Source of the DNA: JAFGPJ01 sp964439135
Lineage (GTDB): Bacteria; Planctomycetota; Phycisphaerae; Sedimentisphaerales; Anaerobacaceae
Direction of reading: 5' to 3'
Length of the DNA: 29,658 nt
NCBI GenBank assembly: GCA_964439135.1
Contig: CAYTNN010000028.1
Coordinates: forward strand, 1-29,658
Position numbers and translations under genes: made by a program. Below the pieces are notes generated by a model. That model was given only the letters and a program-made list of their open reading frames with translations. It was not told the origin of the DNA and did not search any database. Within the stretch, counting starts at the first letter, position 1; the number at the start of each line of letters is the position of its first letter. Below, in pieces: positions 23,460 to 29,658 of the stretch.

Positions 23460-23747
23460 TCAGCCCAAAGCGCTCACAACGACTTTTGGATTTTCCTCGA
23501 AGACTCGAAGCAGTGCCATTGCAGGACCTCTCGGCGTCCTGCGGCCTTGCTCCCAGTTCTGCACCGTGTCAACACTGACTCCGATCATCCTTGCGAACTG
23601 CGACTGCGATACCTTAACAGATTTTCTGAGCTTGCGTATATCTACGGCGTTGTACTTAAAAGCGCGAGAGGCTTTCACCCGGCCTCTTTGAATCTTGCCT
23701 GCTTCTTTGATACTCTTGCTGAGGTCTTTAAACAATTCCCGGTTCAT
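23460..23747 (-). CDS. higA: HigA-type antitoxin with helix-turn-helix
   Basis: A 95-residue DNA-binding protein. The N-terminal half is basic and helical. The C-terminal half is an Xre/Cro helix-turn-helix: IRKLRKSVKVSQSQFARMIG and VSVDTVQNWEQGRRTPRGPA. In HigBA-type modules this protein neutralises the toxin and represses the operon. ATG 23747 overlaps the toxin stop codon (ATGA), and GGAGG lies seven bases upstream, so it has its own strong initiation site. This favours excess antitoxin. Order toxin then antitoxin is the HigBA arrangement. Confidence 0.85.
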   Translation of the reverse strand: MNRELFKDLSKSIKEAGKIQRGRVKASRAFKYNAVDIRKLRKSVKVSQSQFARMIGVSVDTVQNWEQGRRTPRGPAMALLRVFEENPKVVVSALG

Positions 23748-24061
23748 GACAATTCCTCCGTCACCAGTTTCCTTAAATTTGCCAGTTGTTTTTGAGTTAG
23801 ATCGTCCTTTTTGCTTTTCTCGTATGCAACCAACATAAATATCTTACTGTCAGCGCTCACATAGTAGTATATGACTCTAATACCTCCACTCTTGCCTTTG
23901 CCGGCGATTCGCCAACGAAGTTTTCGCAATCCCCCGCTGTTCTTGATCAGCGCTCCAGCTAACGGATTGACGATCAACACACGCTGAAGGTCCCGATAAT
24001 CTTCATCACTAATTAAGCCAGTGATCTGTTTAGTGAAGACAATCGTTTCATAAATCTCCAT
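23744..24061 (-). CDS. higB: HigB/RelE-type toxin
   Basis: A 105-residue predicted ribosome-dependent mRNA nuclease of the RelE superfamily (HigB-2 type). The pattern GGLRKLRWRIAGKGKSGGIR followed by VIYYYVSADSKIFMLVAYEK and KDDLTQKQLANLR is the family signature. The frame extends to a TTG at 24097. I choose ATG 24061 because the protein then starts like other members (MEIYETIVFTKQI). No ribosome binding site precedes it. A possible promoter (TTGATC, 18 bases, TATATT) would start transcription close to the ATG, so the message may be leaderless. Confidence 0.83.
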   Translation of the reverse strand: MEIYETIVFTKQITGLISDEDYRDLQRVLIVNPLAGALIKNSGGLRKLRWRIAGKGKSGGIRVIYYYVSADSKIFMLVAYEKSKKDDLTQKQLANLRKLVTEELS

Positions 24062-24063
24062 AT

Positions 24064-24095
24064 ATATAATATACGTCATTGGCGTACCGTTGATC
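24064..24095 (-). promoter_or_regulatory. Possible promoter of the higBA pair
   Basis: Minus-strand TTGATC and TATATT with about 18 bases between them, ending within a few bases of the toxin ATG. The position fits a leaderless or very short leader transcript. The A+T-rich context makes chance matches likely. Confidence 0.3.
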
Positions 24096-24344
24096 AAGAA
24101 AATTACGTCTTTTTGTCAAAAAAAGTGCACATTTTTTTGCAAAAGAATGCCTCTCCAGATATTTATTATCGCCTATCTTCTTTTTTAACAAACAGTTACA
24201 TTTATGGGGCTTGTTATTGCCTATTTTCTATTTACTATAGCTAAGCCATAAATTGATTATCTTTTCTTTTTTTGAGTTTATTCGTGGTGAATCTAAAACT
24301 GTAGATAAGCTTTTAAGGGAATTGAAATCTTGCTCTGGTAATAT

Positions 24345-24830
24345 TCAAGTGATTTTCGCCACCAGATGGTCCAGGATGGGCGCGAGCTTGTCGTACTTTC
24401 TGTCACTTATTTTCCGTTGGACTTGTTTGCCGCTTTCGTTGTTGTACGTGATAACGAAATAGCCCTTCTTGTCGAAATAAGTTTTATTTATTTTCTGTAT
24501 GGAATCATAAGCGATTCTTTTTTTGTTGCTGAATACGAGCTCGTTTTCGTCGGCGATGAGTTTGTTTTTCTTAATGACAAAAAGGTACACGGTGAAAAGT
24601 ACTGCCGCGCCGAGAAAAACTGGCGGCGACTTTGTGTTAAAATTCATTGCTGCGTTAGGTATACCGTCATTATCAAGGACATGCTCTTGATAGAAGCTAT
24701 AACGTCCCGACCATTTATATTTACTGAGATAGCCGTCGTAGGCAAAAATAACTGCCGCAGCGAGACAAGCCGCGATATAGATTTTAATGTTGGTCTTTGC
24801 GAATTTGCTTATTGGAGCTTCGATTGCCAT
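24345..24830 (-). CDS. Hypothetical membrane protein with a PH-like C-terminal domain
   Basis: A 161-residue protein with two hydrophobic segments, at about 15-32 (IKIYIAACLAAAVIFAYD) and 70-87 (VFLGAAVLFTVYLFVIKK). A C-terminal soluble part of about 70 residues (ELVFSNKKRIAYDSIQKIN, GYFVITYNNESGKQVQRKIS) has the strand pattern of bacterial PH-like domains. Function is unknown. AAGGAT lies eight bases before ATG 24830. It follows the next gene upstream with a gap of about 20 bases and is probably in the same transcript. Confidence 0.65.
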   Translation of the reverse strand: MAIEAPISKFAKTNIKIYIAACLAAAVIFAYDGYLSKYKWSGRYSFYQEHVLDNDGIPNAAMNFNTKSPPVFLGAAVLFTVYLFVIKKNKLIADENELVFSNKKRIAYDSIQKINKTYFDKKGYFVITYNNESGKQVQRKISDRKYDKLAPILDHLVAKIT

Positions 24831-24850
24831 TTGAAGATCCTTCTTTGATT

Positions 24851-25612
24851 CTACGTCAACCTTTTTTGTGCGATTGTCTCGGTTAAAGGCTGGACGAAGT
24901 TCGGGACTATTTTTTCATCCATGAATTCCTGGGCTAATCGGCATTGATTTTCGAAAGATTCTAACGGGTCAAATATCCCGGCGGTACCCGGGTATTGGCG
25001 GATTGTCAAAGACAAGCAAATCGCTTCACCTTCATTTTGCCCTTTTTTCTCGGGTTCGAAGACGCTTGTCTTGGATTCGATGCTGATCCTCGCCTGGGTG
25101 TGGTCGTCGTCGGACAACGCCACAACCATTGCAGGTGAAAAGCCGATGGATCTGACATCAGGCAAATCCAGAAGGCAGTTGAATGCGCTCTGTCCCAATA
25201 AAGCCTCGGCAATAACTTCGTCGTGACTGCCCGCAAAATCGAAGTCCATAGCGAAGGTGACATCAAGCGAATCGATATCGAGATGATTGACGCTCAACAT
25301 ATACGGCATCAGCTCGAGCACCAGTTTGTCCTGAGAAAAAGCCGTTTCGAAGTCCGATGGATTGGCTACCCCGGAGGCGATACGGTCCGTTTCGAGACTG
25401 ATCCAACGGTAATGGCCGAGGTTTCTATCTTCTTCCAGGCAGTATTCGCTTTTGCCCCGGCGATAAAAAATGCCCATCGACGGATATTGTTTTTGTATCC
25501 GCTCGAAAAAGGCCAGAATCGTATCACGCTCGGTCGGCAGATCCAACTCGGTATTTATATACATGTCGAAATAGAAATCATCGCAAAGCGAACTATATGT
25601 ATTCAACGTCAT
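24851..25612 (-). CDS. Hypothetical cytoplasmic protein
   Basis: I do not recognise the family. The 253-residue soluble acidic protein contains DDFYFDMYINTELDLP near the start, SLETDRIASGVANPSDFETA in the middle and VVALSDDDHTQARISIES further on. There are no membrane segments or cysteine motifs. The frame extends six codons upstream, but ATG 25612 is preceded by GGAGGG at ten bases. Its product looks like a conserved planctomycete protein (impression only). It may be co-transcribed with the PH-like membrane protein downstream. Confidence 0.6.
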   Translation of the reverse strand: MTLNTYSSLCDDFYFDMYINTELDLPTERDTILAFFERIQKQYPSMGIFYRRGKSEYCLEEDRNLGHYRWISLETDRIASGVANPSDFETAFSQDKLVLELMPYMLSVNHLDIDSLDVTFAMDFDFAGSHDEVIAEALLGQSAFNCLLDLPDVRSIGFSPAMVVALSDDDHTQARISIESKTSVFEPEKKGQNEGEAICLSLTIRQYPGTAGIFDPLESFENQCRLAQEFMDEKIVPNFVQPLTETIAQKRLT

Positions 25613-25748
25613 AGTAAAACAACCCTCCAAAGCAGGCTTAGGATATATTTTTCCAGGGCTCTACTAAAAAGGTTTCAATTTCATAAGCCGTACAATCGGC
25701 CAAACATAACATTATACGTTCAAATTCTCGTTTTGCCAGAAAATTCTA

Positions 25749-28229
25749 CTAAACCTTATAGCTATCGGGCAACTTAATTTCGGTTGCTATCGTTCCAACC
25801 GTCGTAAGGATTGCAAAAATGAACATTCGCCAGATACAACTTGCCACAATCCCGCCGTCGTAGCTCAAAAAAACTGAAATTCCGGCATAAAGTGCTCCGG
25901 CCATCACGCCGCAGACTGCCGCTGTGACGATTCGTTTGCTTAATGCTGCCCCGCCGCAGCCCAGTGTTACCGCCGCTCCACAAATCAATGGCGCCAAAAT
26001 CACCAGCCACCAGATATCCCGCAGACCGGGCAGCTCGCCGATGTTCCGAAGATAGATATAATCTGTCAATCCGAATATTCCCGCCGTGGCAACAGCACAC
26101 AAACCCGCGTGCCAATATCGCGGCTTTTTTAATGCACGCGCTTCGGCCCGTTTGCGCATTCTACGTCGGATCGTCAGCGGCCAGTTGTAGAACAGGCAAA
26201 ATACCCAGTGCTCCAGTAGAGCCCCGCCCTCGCCAAATACCGGAACGATATGCACGCCCTCGGTTGCCCAGTGACCCGCCATAAATCTTGAGAGTACGGG
26301 ATAGTGATACGTCATCTGAATCGGGAAAGCCAGATAGCCGACGTACTTGAAAAATCCCAGAAACACCGCGATATTATAGTCCTTGAAATTACGTTCCCTG
26401 ATTACCAGGTATACCACGTAAAGCCCGCGGGTCAGCGAGCCCGGCGAAATCGGCACGACCTGGAACAGCGCGATAATACCCAGACCGATCCCCCATGACT
26501 CCGCCCTCGGCATCTCCGGATGCGTCAGAACAAAAATCACCGCAATCGCAACCGAAACAACCTGTGTCACCGGCAGAGTGCAGACGTGCACGGCCAGGCT
26601 CTTGAGATATTTCTGTATGAACGGCTCGCCTATCTGCGAAAGGATGATTTGCGAATCCTCGTCGCTGAGCATGTGCTTTTTCTGTCCCTCGCTCATCATA
26701 TCCCGCAGCCACTGCTCGCGCAGCTCGGCGTTGAAATAGAGCCGAACCGGACGAACAAGGTAGTAGGCCAGCCGCTCTTTTGCATACTTACTGTCCGTCA
26801 GAATTCTATGCAGTCCGGCCGGCAAAATTGACAGCGGCAAATGACAGAAAAACCGCCATATTCCTGCGGCGACTATCTTCTGCGCTTTCTCAGCGTCGAG
26901 ACGCCCGGCCCGGTGCCAGACGATGACCTTCTCGGCGATTCTCCCACGAACCGCACGCTTAAAATAGTCCCGGTTCGTTAGCATTGCCGCATAGTGTTTG
27001 TGCCAATCGGCTCGTCCCCAAATCCGCCGGATGAATTTGCCCAGAAACGGTATCAGTCCAATCGCAAAGAACAGCAGCGTCAAAATACTGCTTCTGTGAA
27101 ACTGCCACTCATGCCGCTCATCCACCAGGTTCCGAACCTTCCACCCGGTGACGGCACTATCGAGAATCGTCGACCACAGCCTTCCGCTGTAGAGCAGGTG
27201 AAAATGGTTATGAGTTATATCCGGCACCGAGTCCCGGTAGAGCCGGTCGGCGGTTTTCAATTCGGCTGGCAAATCCCTCATCCCGGCAAATTCTTCGCCG
27301 TGTTTGGCCACGAAAGCCTCAAGCCTGGTAATGTCGCCCCGGTCGAACTGCACAAGCGAGCCGCGCATCAGCCCTTTGAATATCAGCTTGAAATCGCCCG
27401 GGCTCATTGGCAAAAATGGCAGCAGCGCCAGCCCGGCCCGAAAATCCACCGCCGTCAGCCCCCCGGACGGGTTGTCGTCGGTTCCCTGCCGCTTCAGTGC
27501 GTTCGGCTGGCTCTTACACGTCGACCACTCGTACTGCCTGGCAAACTCATACGCCCCCATATCGTTCAGAAGCTGGACGAATTCACTCATAAACTTCCGC
27601 TTCGCGCGGTATTCCGGCGAGCCGACCTGCTGCTCGTCGACTTTCCCGCCTCGAAGCCACTTCTTGAGCAGGTCCAGCCGGTCATCGACCTCCAGCCGCC
27701 ACGTCCGCCCCTCGACCCACTCGCTCAACTCGCCGCAGCTTCCCAGCTTGTCGTCCACGAAAGTCGCATAAATATCCACAACGGCATTTTCATCGCCGAA
27801 TCGAATTTTTGCTCCCCGCCGGATGAGTTTCTGCCAGAGCGCCCCGGCCCGCGCCGCCGTCGGATTGACCTGCAGTTGAAACGGCCCCTGGAAGCCAATC
27901 CAGTACAGCACGTTTCGAAACAGCCGGGAAAAACCCGATGGCGGGATGAGAATCTTCATTGCGTAAGAACGGTCGACCTGGAGCCCCTCGACCGCCCCCT
28001 TGATCCCCGTTATCTTCACGCGATATACCTGCCCGGCAAAGCCCCCGCCCACGAACTTCTCGACGACAAGATGCACTTTCGCCATCTCGGCCCGGCCAAC
28101 TCCGCGCAGATCGTAAGTCAGCTCCGTGCCCTCGTCGTAGCGTTTGATTCGCATCGGCCGATGCAGCCTGGCGGCGTGAAATCCGGCTTCAAGCTCCCGG
28201 CAAACCTCAACAGAATATTCTTTCGACAT
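25749..28229 (-). CDS. Large protein with kinase-like N-terminal domain and polytopic membrane C-terminal domain
   Basis: An 826-residue protein of unknown function. The N-terminal part has a glycine-rich loop GGGFAGQVY (61-69), an invariant-Lys-like YAMKIL (K92), and a DFG-like AVDFRAG (260-266). These features fit a protein-kinase or AarF-like fold. The catalytic-loop position reads CKSQPN (238-243), where kinases have D-x-x-x-x-N, so the base Asp appears to be Cys and activity is doubtful. From about 370 there are membrane segments, with a cluster of about eight between 550 and 820 (VSVAIAVIFVLTH, WGIGLGIIALFQVVPISPGS, IWWLVILAPLICGAAVTLG). It follows pgpA by 28 bases, suggesting a role near membrane lipids (inference). 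A lipid-modifying function is possible but not shown. Confidence 0.72.
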   Translation of the reverse strand: MSKEYSVEVCRELEAGFHAARLHRPMRIKRYDEGTELTYDLRGVGRAEMAKVHLVVEKFVGGGFAGQVYRVKITGIKGAVEGLQVDRSYAMKILIPPSGFSRLFRNVLYWIGFQGPFQLQVNPTAARAGALWQKLIRRGAKIRFGDENAVVDIYATFVDDKLGSCGELSEWVEGRTWRLEVDDRLDLLKKWLRGGKVDEQQVGSPEYRAKRKFMSEFVQLLNDMGAYEFARQYEWSTCKSQPNALKRQGTDDNPSGGLTAVDFRAGLALLPFLPMSPGDFKLIFKGLMRGSLVQFDRGDITRLEAFVAKHGEEFAGMRDLPAELKTADRLYRDSVPDITHNHFHLLYSGRLWSTILDSAVTGWKVRNLVDERHEWQFHRSSILTLLFFAIGLIPFLGKFIRRIWGRADWHKHYAAMLTNRDYFKRAVRGRIAEKVIVWHRAGRLDAEKAQKIVAAGIWRFFCHLPLSILPAGLHRILTDSKYAKERLAYYLVRPVRLYFNAELREQWLRDMMSEGQKKHMLSDEDSQIILSQIGEPFIQKYLKSLAVHVCTLPVTQVVSVAIAVIFVLTHPEMPRAESWGIGLGIIALFQVVPISPGSLTRGLYVVYLVIRERNFKDYNIAVFLGFFKYVGYLAFPIQMTYHYPVLSRFMAGHWATEGVHIVPVFGEGGALLEHWVFCLFYNWPLTIRRRMRKRAEARALKKPRYWHAGLCAVATAGIFGLTDYIYLRNIGELPGLRDIWWLVILAPLICGAAVTLGCGGAALSKRIVTAAVCGVMAGALYAGISVFLSYDGGIVASCIWRMFIFAILTTVGTIATEIKLPDSYKV

Positions 28230-28257
28230 CCCTGCTTTCTAACCAAAAAATAACAAA

Positions 28258-28752
28258 CTAAATAACAATAAGGACCCTGATGCAAATCTGCAAGACAATC
28301 CAAGCGAAGACGCCGGCCAGCAAGTCGTCGGCGAGAATCCCCCACCCGGCCGGATACTTTTCCAGCTTGCGTATCGGCCAGGGCTTGAAAATATCGAATA
28401 ACCGAAACAGCACAAAGCCCACAAACGCCGTGATCAAAATTTGACGGCCCGTAGCTGCCCCCATGCCTAAAAACGGGCTGAATAAAAACGTTACTGCCTG
28501 GCCGGCAAATTCGTCGGCAACAACTTCGCCGGGATCGTTTTTACCAGTCGCCGCAATGGCAGCCGGGGCGAATTGTACACAAACGAAGCTGCCCGCTAAA
28601 ACTAAAGCCGCCATAACATTTGTTATAATCGCGGGCGATGCGCCGAACCAGCTCATCAGGCCGAAAATAATAACAGGCGGCAGCGAGCCCCACGTCCCCG
28701 GGGCAATCGGCAGCCGGCCGAGACCGAAACAGGATGTAAGCATTCTTTTCAT
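28258..28752 (-). CDS. pgpA: Phosphatidylglycerophosphatase A
   Basis: Membrane phosphatase that removes phosphate from phosphatidylglycerophosphate to give phosphatidylglycerol. The 164-residue product has GLGRLPIAPGTWGSL at the start, the acidic block DPGEVVADEFAGQ (about 73-85), FRLFDIFKPWPIRKLE and GWGILADDLLAGVFAW, which together are the family signature. Four membrane helices are predicted. ATG 28752 lacks a clear ribosome binding site; ATG 28743, three codons in, is possible. The upstream region is entirely made of short repeats, so its promoter lies in or beyond them. Confidence 0.92.
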   Translation of the reverse strand: MKRMLTSCFGLGRLPIAPGTWGSLPPVIIFGLMSWFGASPAIITNVMAALVLAGSFVCVQFAPAAIAATGKNDPGEVVADEFAGQAVTFLFSPFLGMGAATGRQILITAFVGFVLFRLFDIFKPWPIRKLEKYPAGWGILADDLLAGVFAWIVLQICIRVLIVI

Positions 28753-28801
28753 ATCCGCCGAAGGTTAACTGACCGCAGCGTTTAAGTCAAAGACAATTAG
28801 T

Positions 28802-28836
28802 CTCGATTCTGGATACTCGATACTTGATTCTCGTTT
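28802..28836 (+). repeat. Heptamer array 5: five 7-bp units upstream of pgpA
   Basis: In one phase: CTCGATT, CTGGATA, CTCGATA, CTTGATT, CTCGTTT. All begin CT and most carry GAT. The array lies directly before the palindromic element at 28842-28873, which is followed by array 6. Confidence 0.8.
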
Positions 28837-28841
28837 TCGTC

Positions 28842-28873
28842 ATTGCGAGCGAGGCGTAGCCGAGCGCGGCAAT
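28842..28873. repeat. Palindromic dispersed-type element between two heptamer arrays
   Basis: ATTGC (28842-28846) pairs with GCAAT (28869-28873). An inner GGC-GTA-GCC forms the tip and the middle is imperfect. The surrounding sequence CGTCATTGCGAGCGA to GGCAATCTC matches a palindrome type I recall from many bacterial genomes as a dispersed repeat, though copy number here is unknown. Confidence 0.65.
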
Positions 28874-28877
28874 CTCA

Positions 28878-28912
28878 AATAATCAATTATCAATTATCAT
28901 TAATCATTTAAA
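28878..28912 (+). repeat. Heptamer array 6: five 7-bp units overlapping the HNH-AP2 stop codon
   Basis: In one phase: AATAATC, AATTATC, AATTATC, ATTAATC, ATTTAAA. The first four units are clear; the last is divergent. The last unit contains the stop codon of the HNH-AP2 gene on the minus strand (28908-28910). Confidence 0.72.
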
Positions 28913-29510
28913 AAGGTTCCGGGAAATTCAGACGTCCAAACTCACCGTGATATTTTTTTGATGCTTCGTCGTAAGCCTTTGCAGCGTCGATATCGTTGTC
29001 AAAGAGTCCCAAATATATGTGTTTTGTATTGAACGTTATCGCTGCCATCCATTTGTCTGTCTTCTTATGCCAGGAAACTCCTTTGTATTTAGATTGTTTT
29101 GAACCATCTGATTTTAAAAATTTCTTCCTGTTGCGTGAGTTCTGTGCTTTTGTGGCGGCCCGCAGGTTTGCGCTCCTGTTGTCCATCCCATCATGATTGA
29201 TATGATCGACCACCATACCTTTGGGCACTTCGAGAATCTCCTGATGCATGTGCATTGGCAGGTTTTTTCCCGCTGTGACCTTTGGCTCAAGTATCTGCGC
29301 ATAGAAGCAGTTTCTTCCTTTCTTTGCAATATATTTATATCTTCGCAGCCGCCCGTAATCTGCCGGGTCAACCTTCGCGTACTTCGGCCCGCTCATGCGA
29401 ATCCGCCGGAAAGTATAGCCATAGCGCAGTCGCCGATACAAAAGCACCGGCCGAACGACAAGGCCTTCCAGCCAATCGAAAATGTGGCTCGTGAAAGTAG
29501 CGATGATCAC
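28908..29510 (-). CDS. HNH endonuclease with C-terminal AP2 DNA-binding domain
   Basis: A 200-residue protein of the HNH-AP2 type, common in phages and as stand-alone genes in planctomycetes. The HNH core is EVPKGMVVDHINHDGMDNR then SANLRAATKAQNSRNRKK. The AP2 domain is KYKGVSWHKKTDKWMAAITF then KHIYLGLFDNDIDAAKAYDE. The N-terminal part has a hydrophobic stretch and RYGYTFRRIRMSGPKYAKVD, which matches relatives. The frame opens at TTG 29564, but the first 16 or so residues would be a translated repeat, so I prefer GTG 29510. Host DNA target and activity are unknown; it may be a domesticated or homing-type nuclease. Confidence 0.82.
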   Translation of the reverse strand: MIIATFTSHIFDWLEGLVVRPVLLYRRLRYGYTFRRIRMSGPKYAKVDPADYGRLRRYKYIAKKGRNCFYAQILEPKVTAGKNLPMHMHQEILEVPKGMVVDHINHDGMDNRSANLRAATKAQNSRNRKKFLKSDGSKQSKYKGVSWHKKTDKWMAAITFNTKHIYLGLFDNDIDAAKAYDEASKKYHGEFGRLNFPEPF

Positions 29511-29523
29511 CCCCGCAGTGTGT

Positions 29524-29658
29524 GAAATCCGAAATCCTAAGCACGGAATTCGAAACAATATCAAAATTCAAATTAGCAAATAATCCAAACGGTTCAGCCC
29601 GCAGATCCCTGCTGAAAGCTGTTTTGAGCATTTGAATTTCGGTAATTCGGATTTGTTT
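29524..29658. repeat. Degenerate repeat cluster at the right edge
   Basis: From 29524 the sequence reads GAAATCC twice, followed by roughly 7-base units ending near 29586. A related GAATTTC-GGTAATT-CGGATTT series lies at 29631-29658 on the same strand but of complementary type. The two outer parts may form an inverted pair around 29587-29630. It is cut by the window end. No gene is convincing here. Confidence 0.5.

Noticed and set aside
24214..24241. Possible further heptamer array (CTATTTT-like units)
   Set aside because: Three to four units can be read, but the outer ones are too degraded to support a call. It resembles the complement of array 1 and could be a decayed copy.
26994..28253. 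Plus-strand open frame of 419 codons opposite the kinase-like gene
   Set aside because: Proline- and arginine-rich translation with no recognisable domain, an antisense shadow of the G+C-rich gene on the minus strand.
1..29658. CRISPR array, rRNA or tRNA genes
   Set aside because: No regularly spaced 24-37 bp repeats with unique spacers, no conserved rRNA segments and no cloverleaf with the usual T-loop sequence were seen on either strand by eye.

Overview
The window looks like a metagenome-assembled scaffold from a planctomycete of the Phycisphaerae/Sedimentisphaerales type. The reasons are the housekeeping gene order, the single-pass and multi-pass hypothetical proteins, and the HNH-AP2 protein with a planctomycete-style N-terminus. 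This placement is by recognition of protein style only, because no rRNA gene or other strong marker is present. A run of exactly 100 N at 7854-7953 is a scaffold gap of unknown true size inside a membrane glycosyltransferase-like gene.

Layout. (1) 1-759: a partial reading frame and an A+T-rich membrane protein gene. (2) 879-4623, plus strand: cysS-ruvC-ruvA-ruvB, a Holliday-junction processing operon headed by cysteinyl-tRNA synthetase. (3) 4639-6591, minus strand: an A+T-richer two-gene unit, a YwgA-like protein followed by an HD dNTPase-like phosphohydrolase. (4) 17164 down to 7141, minus strand: a long housekeeping operon purA-uppS-cdsA-phoH-pgpH-ybeY-corC-recO and then the gapped GT-C-like gene. 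It combines purine synthesis, lipid-carrier and phospholipid synthesis, and the widespread phoH/pgpH/ybeY/corC/recO cluster. (5) 17527-20067: a tail-anchored small protein and a ClC chloride transporter with CBS domains, the latter bracketed by imperfect direct repeats. (6) 20515-24061: an accessory island. It has three cassette-like genes (unknown, HNH nuclease, HEPN-like), two of them preceded by a shared 66-bp block ending in GTTRGGC and one followed by an attC-like site. A 250-bp internally deleted transposon remnant and a HigB/HigA toxin-antitoxin pair follow. (7) 24345-28752, minus strand: pgpA, a large kinase-like membrane protein and two planctomycete-type hypotheticals. (8) 28908-29510: an HNH-AP2 protein between repeat clusters.

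The most unusual signal is a set of six short arrays, each readable as five degenerate 7-bp units (35 bp). Their unit sequences differ but the architecture is shared. Two lie in the ruvC/ruvA and ruvA/ruvB junctions directly before the start codons. Two are read through in frame inside recO (between the zinc-finger cysteine pairs) and pgpH (a loop of the HD domain). Two flank a palindromic element upstream of pgpA. With the double-hairpin element between corC and recO and the repeat at the right edge, this genome appears to be colonised by several families of small dispersed repeats that sit at gene junctions and sometimes inside essential genes.
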